Shown: positions 1 through 6,358 of the stretch, piece after piece | Position numbering within the stretch: the first letter of the stretch is position 1 | How the letters are laid out: each line of letters begins with the position of its first letter | Assembly: GCA_947258905.1 (NCBI GenBank) | Contig: CAMYKF010000694.1 | Coordinates: forward strand, 1 to 10,250 | Length of the DNA: 10,250 nucleotides | Source: an uncultured Pirellulaceae bacterium | GTDB lineage: Bacteria; Planctomycetota; Planctomycetia; Pirellulales; Pirellulaceae | Direction of reading: 5' to 3' | Position numbers and translations under genes: made by a program | Notes under the pieces: generated by a model | Seen by the model: the letters and a program-made list of their open reading frames with translations, nothing else | What the model was told of the DNA's origin: nothing | Databases searched by the model: none

Positions 1-1092
1 CAAAAACCACAGCGACTCGGCGTAGTAGTACCCTTCATCTCCACCAAAAGCAGTCACCTGTCGCCACACGGCTTTTGCACTCGCGCGCGTTGTAACCTCG
101 CTCCCTGCCCGCTTCGCGTAGTAAGCGTATTCCGGGTGAAAATTTCGACAAACGATCGATCCCTCGGCCCAGTGTGCGCTGACAGAGTTACTTTTTTCAG
201 CCTCGATCGCCGCGGCTACCGATTCTTTAAAATCCTTCAATTCAAGCGGAATTAAATTACGAATCTCCTCATCATTGGCAATGACATCGTGCTCAAGACC
301 ATCGATTAACGCCCGGGCGATATTGGTCGGCACCGACGTAACCAGTTTGAGCCAGTAGGACGAAAGCCGTGGCGTTAACACTGGCAGGCTCAACAGTCGG
401 AACCGGTTGCCCGTGAGCTCCCCATACTGACGCATCAACTGCTCATAGGTCAGTACCTCCGGTCCCCCGACATCGTATATCTTGTTCGCAGCACCGGGTA
501 TCAGCGCCACCCGAAGAAGATACTCGAGCAAATTATCGAGCGCGATCGGAGTCGAGCGAGATTGTACCCAGCGCGGTGTGATCATGAGCGGAATGTAGTT
601 GACAAGGTCTCTGATGATTTCGTAAGCGGCGGAGCCCGGCCCGACAATCATGCCGGCACGGATTTCGGTGACCGCAACTGAACCCTCTCGCAGTACATCT
701 CCGGTCTCCGCTCTTGACCGCAGATGCTGCGATCGGGGATTGGCCGGGACGAGCCCACCGAGATACACAATGCGGCCGACGCCTGCCTGCGTTGCCGCCG
801 CCGCGAAATTACGTGCCGCTTCGATGTCGAGATCAGCAAAGTTACGGCCGGCTGCCATCGAGTGCACCAGGTAAAAAGCGACGTCTATATCCTTGAGCGC
901 CGCATGCAATGATTCGGGGCGCAATGCATCGGCCGCGACGACTTCCGCGCCCTTCCATTCTCTCGCCACCAGTACCGCGCGATGGCGGGCCGCGGCGCGC
1001 ACCTGCCAGCCGGCTTCGAGCAACCTGGGTGTCAGATTTGTGCCGATGTAACCGCTGGCACCAAACACCAATGCCCTGACTGCTCTTGTCAT
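1..1092 (-). CDS. NAD(P)-binding SDR / DUF2867 protein (YbjT-like), partial
   Basis: This frame is open from an ATG at 1092 to the left edge, giving 364 residues with no stop, so the C-terminus lies outside the window. The N-terminus (MTRAVRALVFGASGYIGTNL) is an extended/atypical SDR Rossmann fold with GxxGxxG at G11, G14 and G17, followed by an FYLVHSM segment and a YLGGL strand typical of NAD(P)H-binding epimerase-like proteins. The last residues, around AFGGDEGYYYAESLW, match the start of the DUF2867 domain found after the SDR domain in YbjT-like proteins of roughly 480-500 residues. The family's substrate is poorly defined and I assign no reaction. The gene begins only 20 bases after the stop of the upstream fusion gene on the same strand, so co-transcription is likely, but nothing ties it to tryptophan breakdown. 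A GGA about 10 bases upstream is a weak ribosome site. Confidence 0.85.
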   Translation of the reverse strand, partial: MTRAVRALVFGASGYIGTNLTPRLLEAGWQVRAAARHRAVLVAREWKGAEVVAADALRPESLHAALKDIDVAFYLVHSMAAGRNFADLDIEAARNFAAAATQAGVGRIVYLGGLVPANPRSQHLRSRAETGDVLREGSVAVTEIRAGMIVGPGSAAYEIIRDLVNYIPLMITPRWVQSRSTPIALDNLLEYLLRVALIPGAANKIYDVGGPEVLTYEQLMRQYGELTGNRFRLLSLPVLTPRLSSYWLKLVTSVPTNIARALIDGLEHDVIANDEEIRNLIPLELKDFKESVAAAIEAEKSNSVSAHWAEGSIVCRNFHPEYAYYAKRAGSEVTTRASAKAVWRQVTAFGGDEGYYYAESLWFL

Positions 1093-1112
1093 TACCGAAT
1101 TCCGAAATAAAA

Positions 1113-3215
1113 CTAGAAGTCGCAGGCATCGAGAGCAAGCACAAAGTACGATCCGGGCCGGCTTTCTCCAGTGCGCGTGAAGCCACCCGGGTTGCAATAC
1201 ATATAGCACTGCTGACAATCGAAACACAGTCCACATGACATGCACCTGACGGCTTCCTGGAGTGCCTGCTTGTCACTGATCGTCCGGTCTATCTCCAGTC
1301 CCGGATCGAGAAGACGCTCCTCAGGAGGGCGGCGGGAGATGTTCGCACGACATTGATCGCGATAGTAATCGATCTTGACACTGCCAGCAGGCACGGCCTT
1401 GTACTTGCTTACATTGTGCGGCCGCTGCTCGCCGCGCAATTGGGCATGCGCTGCTTCGGCGGCGAGACGCCCTTGCGCAATCGCCCGGCTCGCGATTCCC
1501 GGCCCGCGGTCATCGCCACCGGCCCAGATATCGTCTTCGAGCTTGCCATCGTCTGTTGTGTGCAGCCATTGATGGCCGTCATGCACAGGATCCCAGTCTT
1601 GCCAGTCCGGAGCCTGTGACACAGCGACGATGACGGTGTCCACGGCCAGAGCCTCGTGCGGACCTGGCATTGGAACGGGGCGACGGCGCCCCTGTTCATC
1701 AGGTTCACCGAGGCGCATTTTCTGAATCTCGATTTGCCGAACCCTGTTGCCGTCGCGCACGATTCGGCTAGGTGACACGAGGAATCTGAACTGAACGCCT
1801 TCATCGTCAGCATCCTCTATCTCCTGGATTGCTGCCGGCATTTCCGTCCGGCTGCGCCGATACAAGACCACCACCTGGCCCCCCTCCCGCCTGCAACTGC
1901 GCGCGGCGTCGATGGCTGTGTTGCCGCCACCGATCACAGCCACCCGCTTTCCGGCCTGCGTCGGGGCTCCCTGTTTACGCTGTCGCAGATAGTCGATGCC
2001 CGATATCACTCCCGGGCCATTTTCGCCCGGTATGCCGAGATCCCTGGCCGCCTGGGCACCAAGACCCAGAAACATCAGGGCGTGTCGATCGCGCAGTTCA
2101 TCGAAAACAACGTCGCTGCCAACATCCACGTTGCGAATCAGCGTGATCGGCAGATCGAGAATGCGCTCGATTTCGGCATCCAGAACGGCCCTGGGGAGCC
2201 GATAATCCGGGATCGCATGGCGCAACATGCCGCCGGCCAAATCGTGCCTTTCATAAATCGTCACGACATACCCCCGGCGCGCCATCTGATACGCAAATGA
2301 CAAGCTGGCCGGCCCTGATCCGATGACGCCAATGGACTCCGGGTACTGTTTTCCATCCGGACCGTCTAACGGCAGTGATCGTGATATTCCCCAGTCCCCC
2401 AAGAATCTTTCCATCGCATTGATGGAGACCGAACCTTCCTTGTCACGGCGCGAACAAAGATCCTCACAGGGATGCGGACATATGCGCCCGATGGTGGCCG
2501 GAAATGAACCGCCGCCATGGGCGAAACAGACTTTCAACCTGGGCAATCGGGCGAAGACTCCACCGAAGATCATTGAGCAGATGGCCAATGAGTTCTCAGC
2601 GGGCATACCGACCAGCCACGGTAACCAGTACTTGCTCATGCGGTCCTTGCCCATCATGTCCCACGGATGCACAAAGACCGCGGCGCCCAGTGCCTCGGCC
2701 GCTTCAAACACCTCGAACAGGTTGGGATCGCTGAGATTCCACTGGTTTACGTGCGAGCCGATTTCGATGCCGGCCAGACCGAGTTCCCGGACACAACGCT
2801 CCAGTTCCGGAATGGCCAATCGTGGCCTTTGCATGGGTACCGTACCCAGCCCGCAAAATCGATTGGGATAGTCCCGGCAAATGCCGGCGATATGATCGTT
2901 GAGAATTTTTGACAGGTCCAGTGCGTCTTCGGCCTTGGCCCAGTAGCTGAACATGATTGGCACCGTCGACAGGACCTGCATGTCGACGCCATGCTGGTCA
3001 CAATCCCGCATGCGCGCCTCGGCGCTCCAGCAGTTGTCCAGAATCTCGCGAAAGAACCGCCCGTCGATCATCATGCGGGCGCATCCGGGCTGGTGATGCA
3101 CCAGCGAAACAAATCCTCCATAGCCGTATCTTTCGGCCAGATCGGGCCACGTTTCCGGCAGGATGTGCGTGTGCACATCGATGATCGGATTCTCGGGAAG
3201 CTGAATGGAGGTCAC
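1113..3215 (-). CDS. Fusion: truncated ACMS decarboxylase + GltD/DsrL-like FAD, Fe-S oxidoreductase
   Basis: This is a single 700-residue frame opening with GTG. Residues 1-245 follow 2-amino-3-carboxymuconate-6-semialdehyde decarboxylase (ACMSD, amidohydrolase fold) very closely: HTH metal ligands at H15 and H17, ALSTVP-like and MFSYWAK motifs, FVHPWD with H183, KYWLPWLVGMPAE, and FAHGGG with H233. ACMSD is normally about 330-340 residues. The last ~90, carrying the zinc-ligand Asp in a GTDYPFP motif, are absent. From residue 246 the protein becomes a glutamate-synthase-small-subunit/DsrL-type oxidoreductase: CPHPCEDLC (C246, C250, C254), an FAD motif GVIGSGPAS near 296-304, a pyridine-nucleotide motif VAVIGGGNTAID at 425-436, AGGD at 565-568, and a cysteine-rich tail CMSCGLCFDC with Cys at 658, 661, 664, 667, 670 and 674. 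The N-terminal Fe-S region usual for that family is missing. I expect no ACMSD activity. The oxidoreductase half keeps its nucleotide-binding sites. A real deletion-fusion and an assembly chimera both remain possible. Confidence 0.85.
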   Translation of the reverse strand: MTSIQLPENPIIDVHTHILPETWPDLAERYGYGGFVSLVHHQPGCARMMIDGRFFREILDNCWSAEARMRDCDQHGVDMQVLSTVPIMFSYWAKAEDALDLSKILNDHIAGICRDYPNRFCGLGTVPMQRPRLAIPELERCVRELGLAGIEIGSHVNQWNLSDPNLFEVFEAAEALGAAVFVHPWDMMGKDRMSKYWLPWLVGMPAENSLAICSMIFGGVFARLPRLKVCFAHGGGSFPATIGRICPHPCEDLCSRRDKEGSVSINAMERFLGDWGISRSLPLDGPDGKQYPESIGVIGSGPASLSFAYQMARRGYVVTIYERHDLAGGMLRHAIPDYRLPRAVLDAEIERILDLPITLIRNVDVGSDVVFDELRDRHALMFLGLGAQAARDLGIPGENGPGVISGIDYLRQRKQGAPTQAGKRVAVIGGGNTAIDAARSCRREGGQVVVLYRRSRTEMPAAIQEIEDADDEGVQFRFLVSPSRIVRDGNRVRQIEIQKMRLGEPDEQGRRRPVPMPGPHEALAVDTVIVAVSQAPDWQDWDPVHDGHQWLHTTDDGKLEDDIWAGGDDRGPGIASRAIAQGRLAAEAAHAQLRGEQRPHNVSKYKAVPAGSVKIDYYRDQCRANISRRPPEERLLDPGLEIDRTISDKQALQEAVRCMSCGLCFDCQQCYMYCNPGGFTRTGESRPGSYFVLALDACDF
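2478..2501 (-). other. Junction between the ACMSD-like and GltD/DsrL-like parts
   Basis: The change of family falls at residues 239-246 (PATIGRIC) of the fusion protein. From family knowledge, ACMSD reads FAHGGG-F-P-x-x-x-GRI at this point. GltD/DsrL-like proteins read P-x-x-x-GR-V/I-C-x-x-P-C-E just before their CxxxC cluster motif. Both families therefore share a short P...GRI stretch here, which is where a microhomology crossover, or a mis-join of reads, would leave no frameshift. The frame is uninterrupted across the junction. Confidence 0.65.
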
Positions 3216-3249
3216 TGGTTGTGCCGTTGCAAGAACATTGGGTTGATGC

Positions 3250-3402
3250 TCAGCCCTCTCCCTCGGGGAAAGGGTGGTTGGGCTTTTTTCACAAAAAGAC
3301 CAACCGGGTGAGGGCGGACATCTGTCATTTAGCGATACCTTGCGGAATCAATTCATGGCCCTCATCCGCCCTGCGGGCACCTTCTCCCCGAGGGAGAAGG
3401 GA
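3250..3402. repeat. REP/REPIN-like composite of intergenic hairpins
   Basis: This fills most of the 193-base spacer between the RidA gene and the ACMSD fusion. At 3254-3274 there is a 9-bp stem with one mismatch and a TCG loop. At 3380-3400 there is a perfect 9-bp stem (CCTTCTCCC / GGGAGAAGG) with a CGA loop. A short GCCC-TGC-GGGC hairpin lies at 3368-3378. The two halves are inverted relative to each other: AGGGCGGA at 3311-3318 pairs with TCCGCCCT at 3365-3372, and GGTTGG at 3276-3281 pairs with CCAACC at 3300-3305. This CCCTC...CTTCTCCC...GGGAGAAGGG pattern resembles dispersed intergenic repeats seen in many proteobacteria. Lying 8 bases past the RidA stop, it may stabilise or punctuate the transcript between RidA and the fusion gene. 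Confidence 0.65.
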
Positions 3403-3408
3403 ATTGCG

Positions 3409-3825
3409 TCACTCAATTGTTGCGATGCATTTTAGTTCAATCGCAATGGGTGTGGGAAGCGCACCGACTTCGACGGTCGTGCGACAAGGCTGTACATCGG
3501 CAAAGTACTCGGCGTAGACCTTGTTATAGGCGGCAAAGTCGTCGGACATGTTGGTCAAAAAAACGGTGACATCGACCAGTTGTTCCCAGCTGGATCCGGA
3601 ATCCTCCAGAATGGCCCGCACATTTTCAAACACGCTACGGCATTGAGCCTCGATATCGTAGGCCACAAGATTGCCATCGGCATCGGGCTGGTTCCCCGGG
3701 ATTTCGTTAGAACCGGCTTGCCGCGGACCCACACCGGACAGGAACAGCAGATTGCCCACACGGCGTGCGTGCGGATACAGGCCCACCGGGTTCGGCGCGC
3801 GGTCGGTTTTAATCGGATCGGTCAT
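3409..3825 (-). CDS. RidA-family protein, probable 2-aminomuconate deaminase
   Basis: This 138-residue protein has the YjgF/YER057c/UK114 (RidA) fold. Visible landmarks are LFLSGVGP at 28-34, the mid-protein VFENVRAIL and VTVFLTNMSDD segments, and the C-terminal RTTVEVGALP...IELKCIA, with R115 and E130 at the positions of the ligand-binding Arg and Glu of RidA. Members next to aminomuconate-semialdehyde dehydrogenase genes (NbaF/AmnD type) hydrolyse 2-aminomuconate to 4-oxalocrotonate and ammonia, and context supports that role. Generic enamine/imine deaminase activity is the alternative. I chose the ATG at 3825 because the protein then has the family's usual length. The frame stays open to 4113 and overlaps the dehydrogenase 3' end, but that extension encodes unrelated sequence. 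A weak GATGA precedes the ATG. The gene lies 152 bases downstream of the dehydrogenase and is separated from it by a large hairpin. Confidence 0.88.
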   Translation of the reverse strand: MTDPIKTDRAPNPVGLYPHARRVGNLLFLSGVGPRQAGSNEIPGNQPDADGNLVAYDIEAQCRSVFENVRAILEDSGSSWEQLVDVTVFLTNMSDDFAAYNKVYAEYFADVQPCRTTVEVGALPTPIAIELKCIATIE

Positions 3826-3863
3826 TGAAATTTCATCGACATCTTTGCGTTTTGGCAGACTGA

Positions 3864-3945
3864 GTAGTGGACGAGGCCACGAGTCCTGTTCGACGAGTCC
3901 GGTTTTGCACGGTAGACGGGGAGGACTCGTGGCCTCGTCCACTAC
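3864..3945. repeat. Perfect 24-bp inverted repeat with a 34-base loop
   Basis: The left arm runs 3864-3887 (starting GTAGTGGACGAGGCCACGAG) and the right arm 3922-3945 (ending GGCCTCGTCCACTAC). All 24 base pairs match. The loop contains CGACGAGTCC, a partial echo of the arm sequence. The element sits in the 152-base spacer between the dehydrogenase stop and the RidA start and would be a very stable hairpin in their shared transcript. No T-run follows it on either strand, so it is not an ordinary intrinsic terminator. It may be a mobile REP-like unit or an mRNA processing/stability element. The octamer TACCAAAT is tandemly duplicated just to its right. Confidence 0.85.
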
Positions 3946-3977
3946 CAAATTACCAAATTGGGACTTCAAAATGCCCT

Positions 3978-5423
3978 CTAGTATTTCACGCAGACATTTT
4001 TGGGTTCGGTAAAGAACCGCAGTGATTCCATGCCGCCTTCGCGACCCAATCCGCTGGCCTTCATGCCGCCAAACGGCGTGCGCAGGTCGCGAATCATCCA
4101 GCAATTGACCCACACGACGCCGGAGTCAATCCACTCGGCCATGCGATGCCCCCGGCCGATGTCGCTGGTCCATACCGACGCCGCGAGTCCATATTTGGTG
4201 CTGTTGGCCAGTTCAGCGGCGTGTTTTTCGTCGTCAAACGGCTGAATGGTGACGACCGGACCAAAGATTTCCTGCTGGTTGGTCTGGCTGTCAGTGGCAA
4301 GTCCCGTGAAAACGGTCGGCTGGACGAAGAAACCATCAGCGCACCTGCCTCCCGGCTCGGCGGGTCCGCCGCCACAATGCAACTGGCCGCCTTCCTGTTT
4401 GGCCGTTTCAATGCAGCCGAGTATTTTTTGCTGATGCGGTTGCGAGACCACGGCGCCCAGGTCGCTGGACTGTTCGTGCGGGTCACCGACACGCATCTTC
4501 CTGGAGCGCTCCACAAAGTCATCGACAAAGCGTTCGTACATCGATCGCTCGACAAGGACACGCGAGCCGCACAGGCAAATCTGGCCCTGATTGGCAAAGG
4601 AACTTTGCAGCGTCGTCTCCATCATCTTTTCGTATTCGCAATCCTCAAAGATCACGATGGGATTTTTGCCGCCAAGTTCCAGCGAGAATTTCTTGAATTG
4701 TGGAGCCACCGTGCGGGCAATGTGTTCACCCGTCTGGGTGCCGCCGGTAAACGAAATTGCCTTGATGCCCGGATGGGTCAACATGGCGTCGCCGGTTGTG
4801 GCGCCGCTGCCATGCACGATATTCAGGACACCCGGTGGCATACCGGCCTCGATACACAACTCCGAGAACAGGTAGGCCGTCATGGGCGTGATTTCCGAGG
4901 GCTTGGCGATCACGCAGTTACCCATCGCAAGTGCTGGGGCGATTTTCCATGAGAGCAAATACAGCGGCAAGTTCCAGGGCGAAATAATGCCCACGACGCC
5001 CAGCGGCTGACGCAGCACGTAATTGATTCCGCGGGGCATGGCGTAGGACTCGCTCGAAAAGCCTTCCGCGATTCCGGCATAAAACCGGATATTGGCCGCG
5101 ACGCGGGGAATATCCACCGCCCGGGCCAGCCGCAGGGGTTTGCCGTTATCGTCCGATTCAGCCGTCACCAGACGATCGCGGTCGCGGTCCACCAGATCGG
5201 CAACGCGACGCAGGATGGTCGACCGTTCCGCCTGGGATTTACGCGCCCACTTGGAAAAGGCCGCTTCGGCAGCATCCACTGCCGCATCAATATCGTCGAT
5301 GTGCGAGTTGGGGACCTGGGAATAGACCTGGCCGATCGCCGGGTTCACGTTGTCGAGATAATCGCCGCTGCCCGGCTCGTGCAATTCGCCGCCAATGTAG
5401 TTTTTGATTTGCGTTACAGACAT
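3978..5423 (-). CDS. 2-aminomuconate semialdehyde dehydrogenase (ALDH8A1/NbaE type)
   Basis: This 481-residue aldehyde dehydrogenase is full length for the superfamily. It should oxidise 2-aminomuconate 6-semialdehyde to 2-aminomuconate with NAD+, following ACMS decarboxylation. Visible active-site features are PWNLPL with N151 (oxyanion Asn), the coenzyme segment IAKPSE, FTGGTQTGEHI around 225-235, SLELGGKNP with E249 (general base), and NQGQICLCGSR with nucleophile C283. EIFGPV and PFGGMKASGLGREGG follow. The GQICLCGSR block and the NIRFYAG segment (R113) resemble the aminomuconate/hydroxymuconate semialdehyde branch (ALDH8A1, NbaE, XylG). An activity on 2-hydroxymuconate semialdehyde cannot be excluded from sequence alone. 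The ATG at 5423 overlaps the 3' end of the SDR gene by 10 bases, and a GGAGG lies inside that gene, so the two are probably translationally coupled. Confidence 0.92.
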   Translation of the reverse strand: MSVTQIKNYIGGELHEPGSGDYLDNVNPAIGQVYSQVPNSHIDDIDAAVDAAEAAFSKWARKSQAERSTILRRVADLVDRDRDRLVTAESDDNGKPLRLARAVDIPRVAANIRFYAGIAEGFSSESYAMPRGINYVLRQPLGVVGIISPWNLPLYLLSWKIAPALAMGNCVIAKPSEITPMTAYLFSELCIEAGMPPGVLNIVHGSGATTGDAMLTHPGIKAISFTGGTQTGEHIARTVAPQFKKFSLELGGKNPIVIFEDCEYEKMMETTLQSSFANQGQICLCGSRVLVERSMYERFVDDFVERSRKMRVGDPHEQSSDLGAVVSQPHQQKILGCIETAKQEGGQLHCGGGPAEPGGRCADGFFVQPTVFTGLATDSQTNQQEIFGPVVTIQPFDDEKHAAELANSTKYGLAASVWTSDIGRGHRMAEWIDSGVVWVNCWMIRDLRTPFGGMKASGLGREGGMESLRFFTEPKNVCVKY

Positions 5424-6202
5424 TGGGTTCGACCTCCATCGACTGGAATGTTGATACCGTTAACATACGAGGCAGCCGGCGTTGCCAAAAACGCCACGAC
5501 TGCGCCCAGTTCAGCAGGCTCGCCAAACCTTGCGGCGGGAATCGTGGCCTTCATTTGATCCGCGACCGCATCCGCCGAGATTCCCTGTTTCTCGGCGCGA
5601 CCGTTGATCAGCGACTCCAGCCGACCCGTCCAGCACATGCCTGGCAACATATTGTTTACCGTGATGCCAAAGGGAGCCAGTTCCCCCGCCAGCGTCTTGG
5701 CCCAGCTGGCCACAGCGCCACGAGTCGTGTTGGACACTCCCAGCCCGGGGATGGGAGTTTTTACCGAAGTAGAAATGATGTTGATGATGCGGCCAAAGCG
5801 GTGCTCCTTCATGGCCGGTACAAGGGCCTGCACCAGGATGTGGTTGCAAATCAGGTGATTGTTGAAACCGATACGAAACTCTTCCACCGTGGCGTCCATT
5901 GCCGGTGCGGCCGGCGGACCGCCGGTATTGTTGACTAAAATGTCAGCGTGATTGCCCACGGCGACCCAGTCATTGATCTGGTTCTCGACCTGGCTGGGAT
6001 CCGAGAAATCGGCGATCAGATAGCCATGGCTCTGGTTGGCTGGTGTCGGCAAATTGCTGACGGCTTCCTTGAGTGACTGTTCGTTGCGGGCCATCAGGAT
6101 GACGGTCGCGCCCAGTTCGGCGAGCTCGATGGCCGACGCATAGCCAATCCCCTGAGTGCTGCCGCACACGACCGCGGTTTTATCGGTAAGATCAAGATTC
6201 AT
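5414..6202 (-). CDS. SDR-family protein lacking the canonical Tyr-x-x-x-Lys
   Basis: This 262-residue protein has a classical short-chain dehydrogenase/reductase layout: a TAVVCGSTQGIG cofactor motif (G14, G18, G20), LVNNTGG at 89-95 in place of NNAG, an IINIISTS strand with the expected Ser near 144, and a C-terminal NGINIPVDGG. Where YSASK is expected it reads SNTTR, so the catalytic Tyr is Ser157 and the Lys is Arg161. From memory, an SDR subfamily often annotated as 3-oxoacyl-ACP reductase carries this SN-x-x-R variant, so it is probably a natural subfamily and not a decayed gene. Its reaction is unknown to me. Context suggests a step on a 2-aminomuconate or oxalocrotonate-type compound. 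It is the first gene of the minus-strand set, overlaps the dehydrogenase by 10 bases and faces the cyclase gene across 156 bases. There is no good Shine-Dalgarno before its ATG. Confidence 0.88.
   Translation of the reverse strand: MNLDLTDKTAVVCGSTQGIGYASAIELAELGATVILMARNEQSLKEAVSNLPTPANQSHGYLIADFSDPSQVENQINDWVAVGNHADILVNNTGGPPAAPAMDATVEEFRIGFNNHLICNHILVQALVPAMKEHRFGRIINIISTSVKTPIPGLGVSNTTRGAVASWAKTLAGELAPFGITVNNMLPGMCWTGRLESLINGRAEKQGISADAVADQMKATIPAARFGEPAELGAVVAFLATPAASYVNGINIPVDGGRTQCL
5432..5437 (-). promoter_or_regulatory. Strong ribosome binding site of the dehydrogenase gene
   Basis: On the minus strand GGAGGT is followed by 8 bases and then the ATG at 5423. It lies within the last codons of the SDR gene and fixes the dehydrogenase start. 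It is the clearest Shine-Dalgarno sequence in the window; most other genes here have weak ones. Confidence 0.8.
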
Positions 6203-6358
6203 GATTTGTGTATCAGTTTGAATTGCGTCATGTTCAGGTCAGTCGCGAGAGGTCCAGACTCTACCACGTCGAGGATTCTGATCGTAACATTGACCGCACG
6301 GCTTTGAAATTCGGGGGACCGAAAGTCTAATGGTGGAACAGCCCGAACCGCTCAAGAA
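6203..6358. promoter_or_regulatory. Divergent intergenic control region
   Basis: These 156 bases separate the starts of the lower-pathway (minus) and upper-pathway (plus) gene sets, so both promoters and any shared operator should lie here. I see no long palindrome that would mark an operator with confidence, and no convincing -35/-10 pair for the minus strand. Confidence 0.6.
6304..6331 (+). promoter_or_regulatory. Candidate sigma70-type promoter of the cyclase-kynU-KMO genes
   Basis: TTGAAA at 6304-6309 and TCTAAT at 6326-6331 each match the consensus hexamers at five of six positions and are 16 bases apart. Transcription would start near 6338, about 20 bases before the cyclase ATG. This is a by-eye match without experimental support. 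Confidence 0.4.

Noticed and set aside
842..1276. 144-codon minus-strand frame spanning the end of the fusion gene and the start of the SDR/DUF2867 gene
   Set aside because: It is out of frame with two well-supported genes and encodes Arg-rich sequence without family features.
2323..2871. 182-codon plus-strand frame
   Set aside because: It is antisense to the ACMSD/oxidoreductase fusion, with no domain signature.
3252..3289. Hairpin followed by TTTTTT resembling an intrinsic terminator on the plus strand
   Set aside because: No plus-strand gene ends there. On the minus strand, where the genes run, the T-run becomes an A-run on the wrong side. It is better explained as part of the REP-like unit.
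3826..3977. Possible hammerhead-type ribozyme at the large inverted repeat
   Set aside because: The conserved CTGATGA and GAAA core elements are not found in the right arrangement on either strand.
3826..4113. N-terminal extension of the RidA frame by 96 codons
   Set aside because: It would read through the 24-bp inverted repeat and the dehydrogenase 3' end. RidA proteins are about 130-140 residues, as obtained from the ATG at 3825.
4146..4952. 268-codon open frame on the plus strand
   Set aside because: It lies wholly antisense to the aldehyde dehydrogenase, whose motifs are intact, and its translation shows no recognisable domain.
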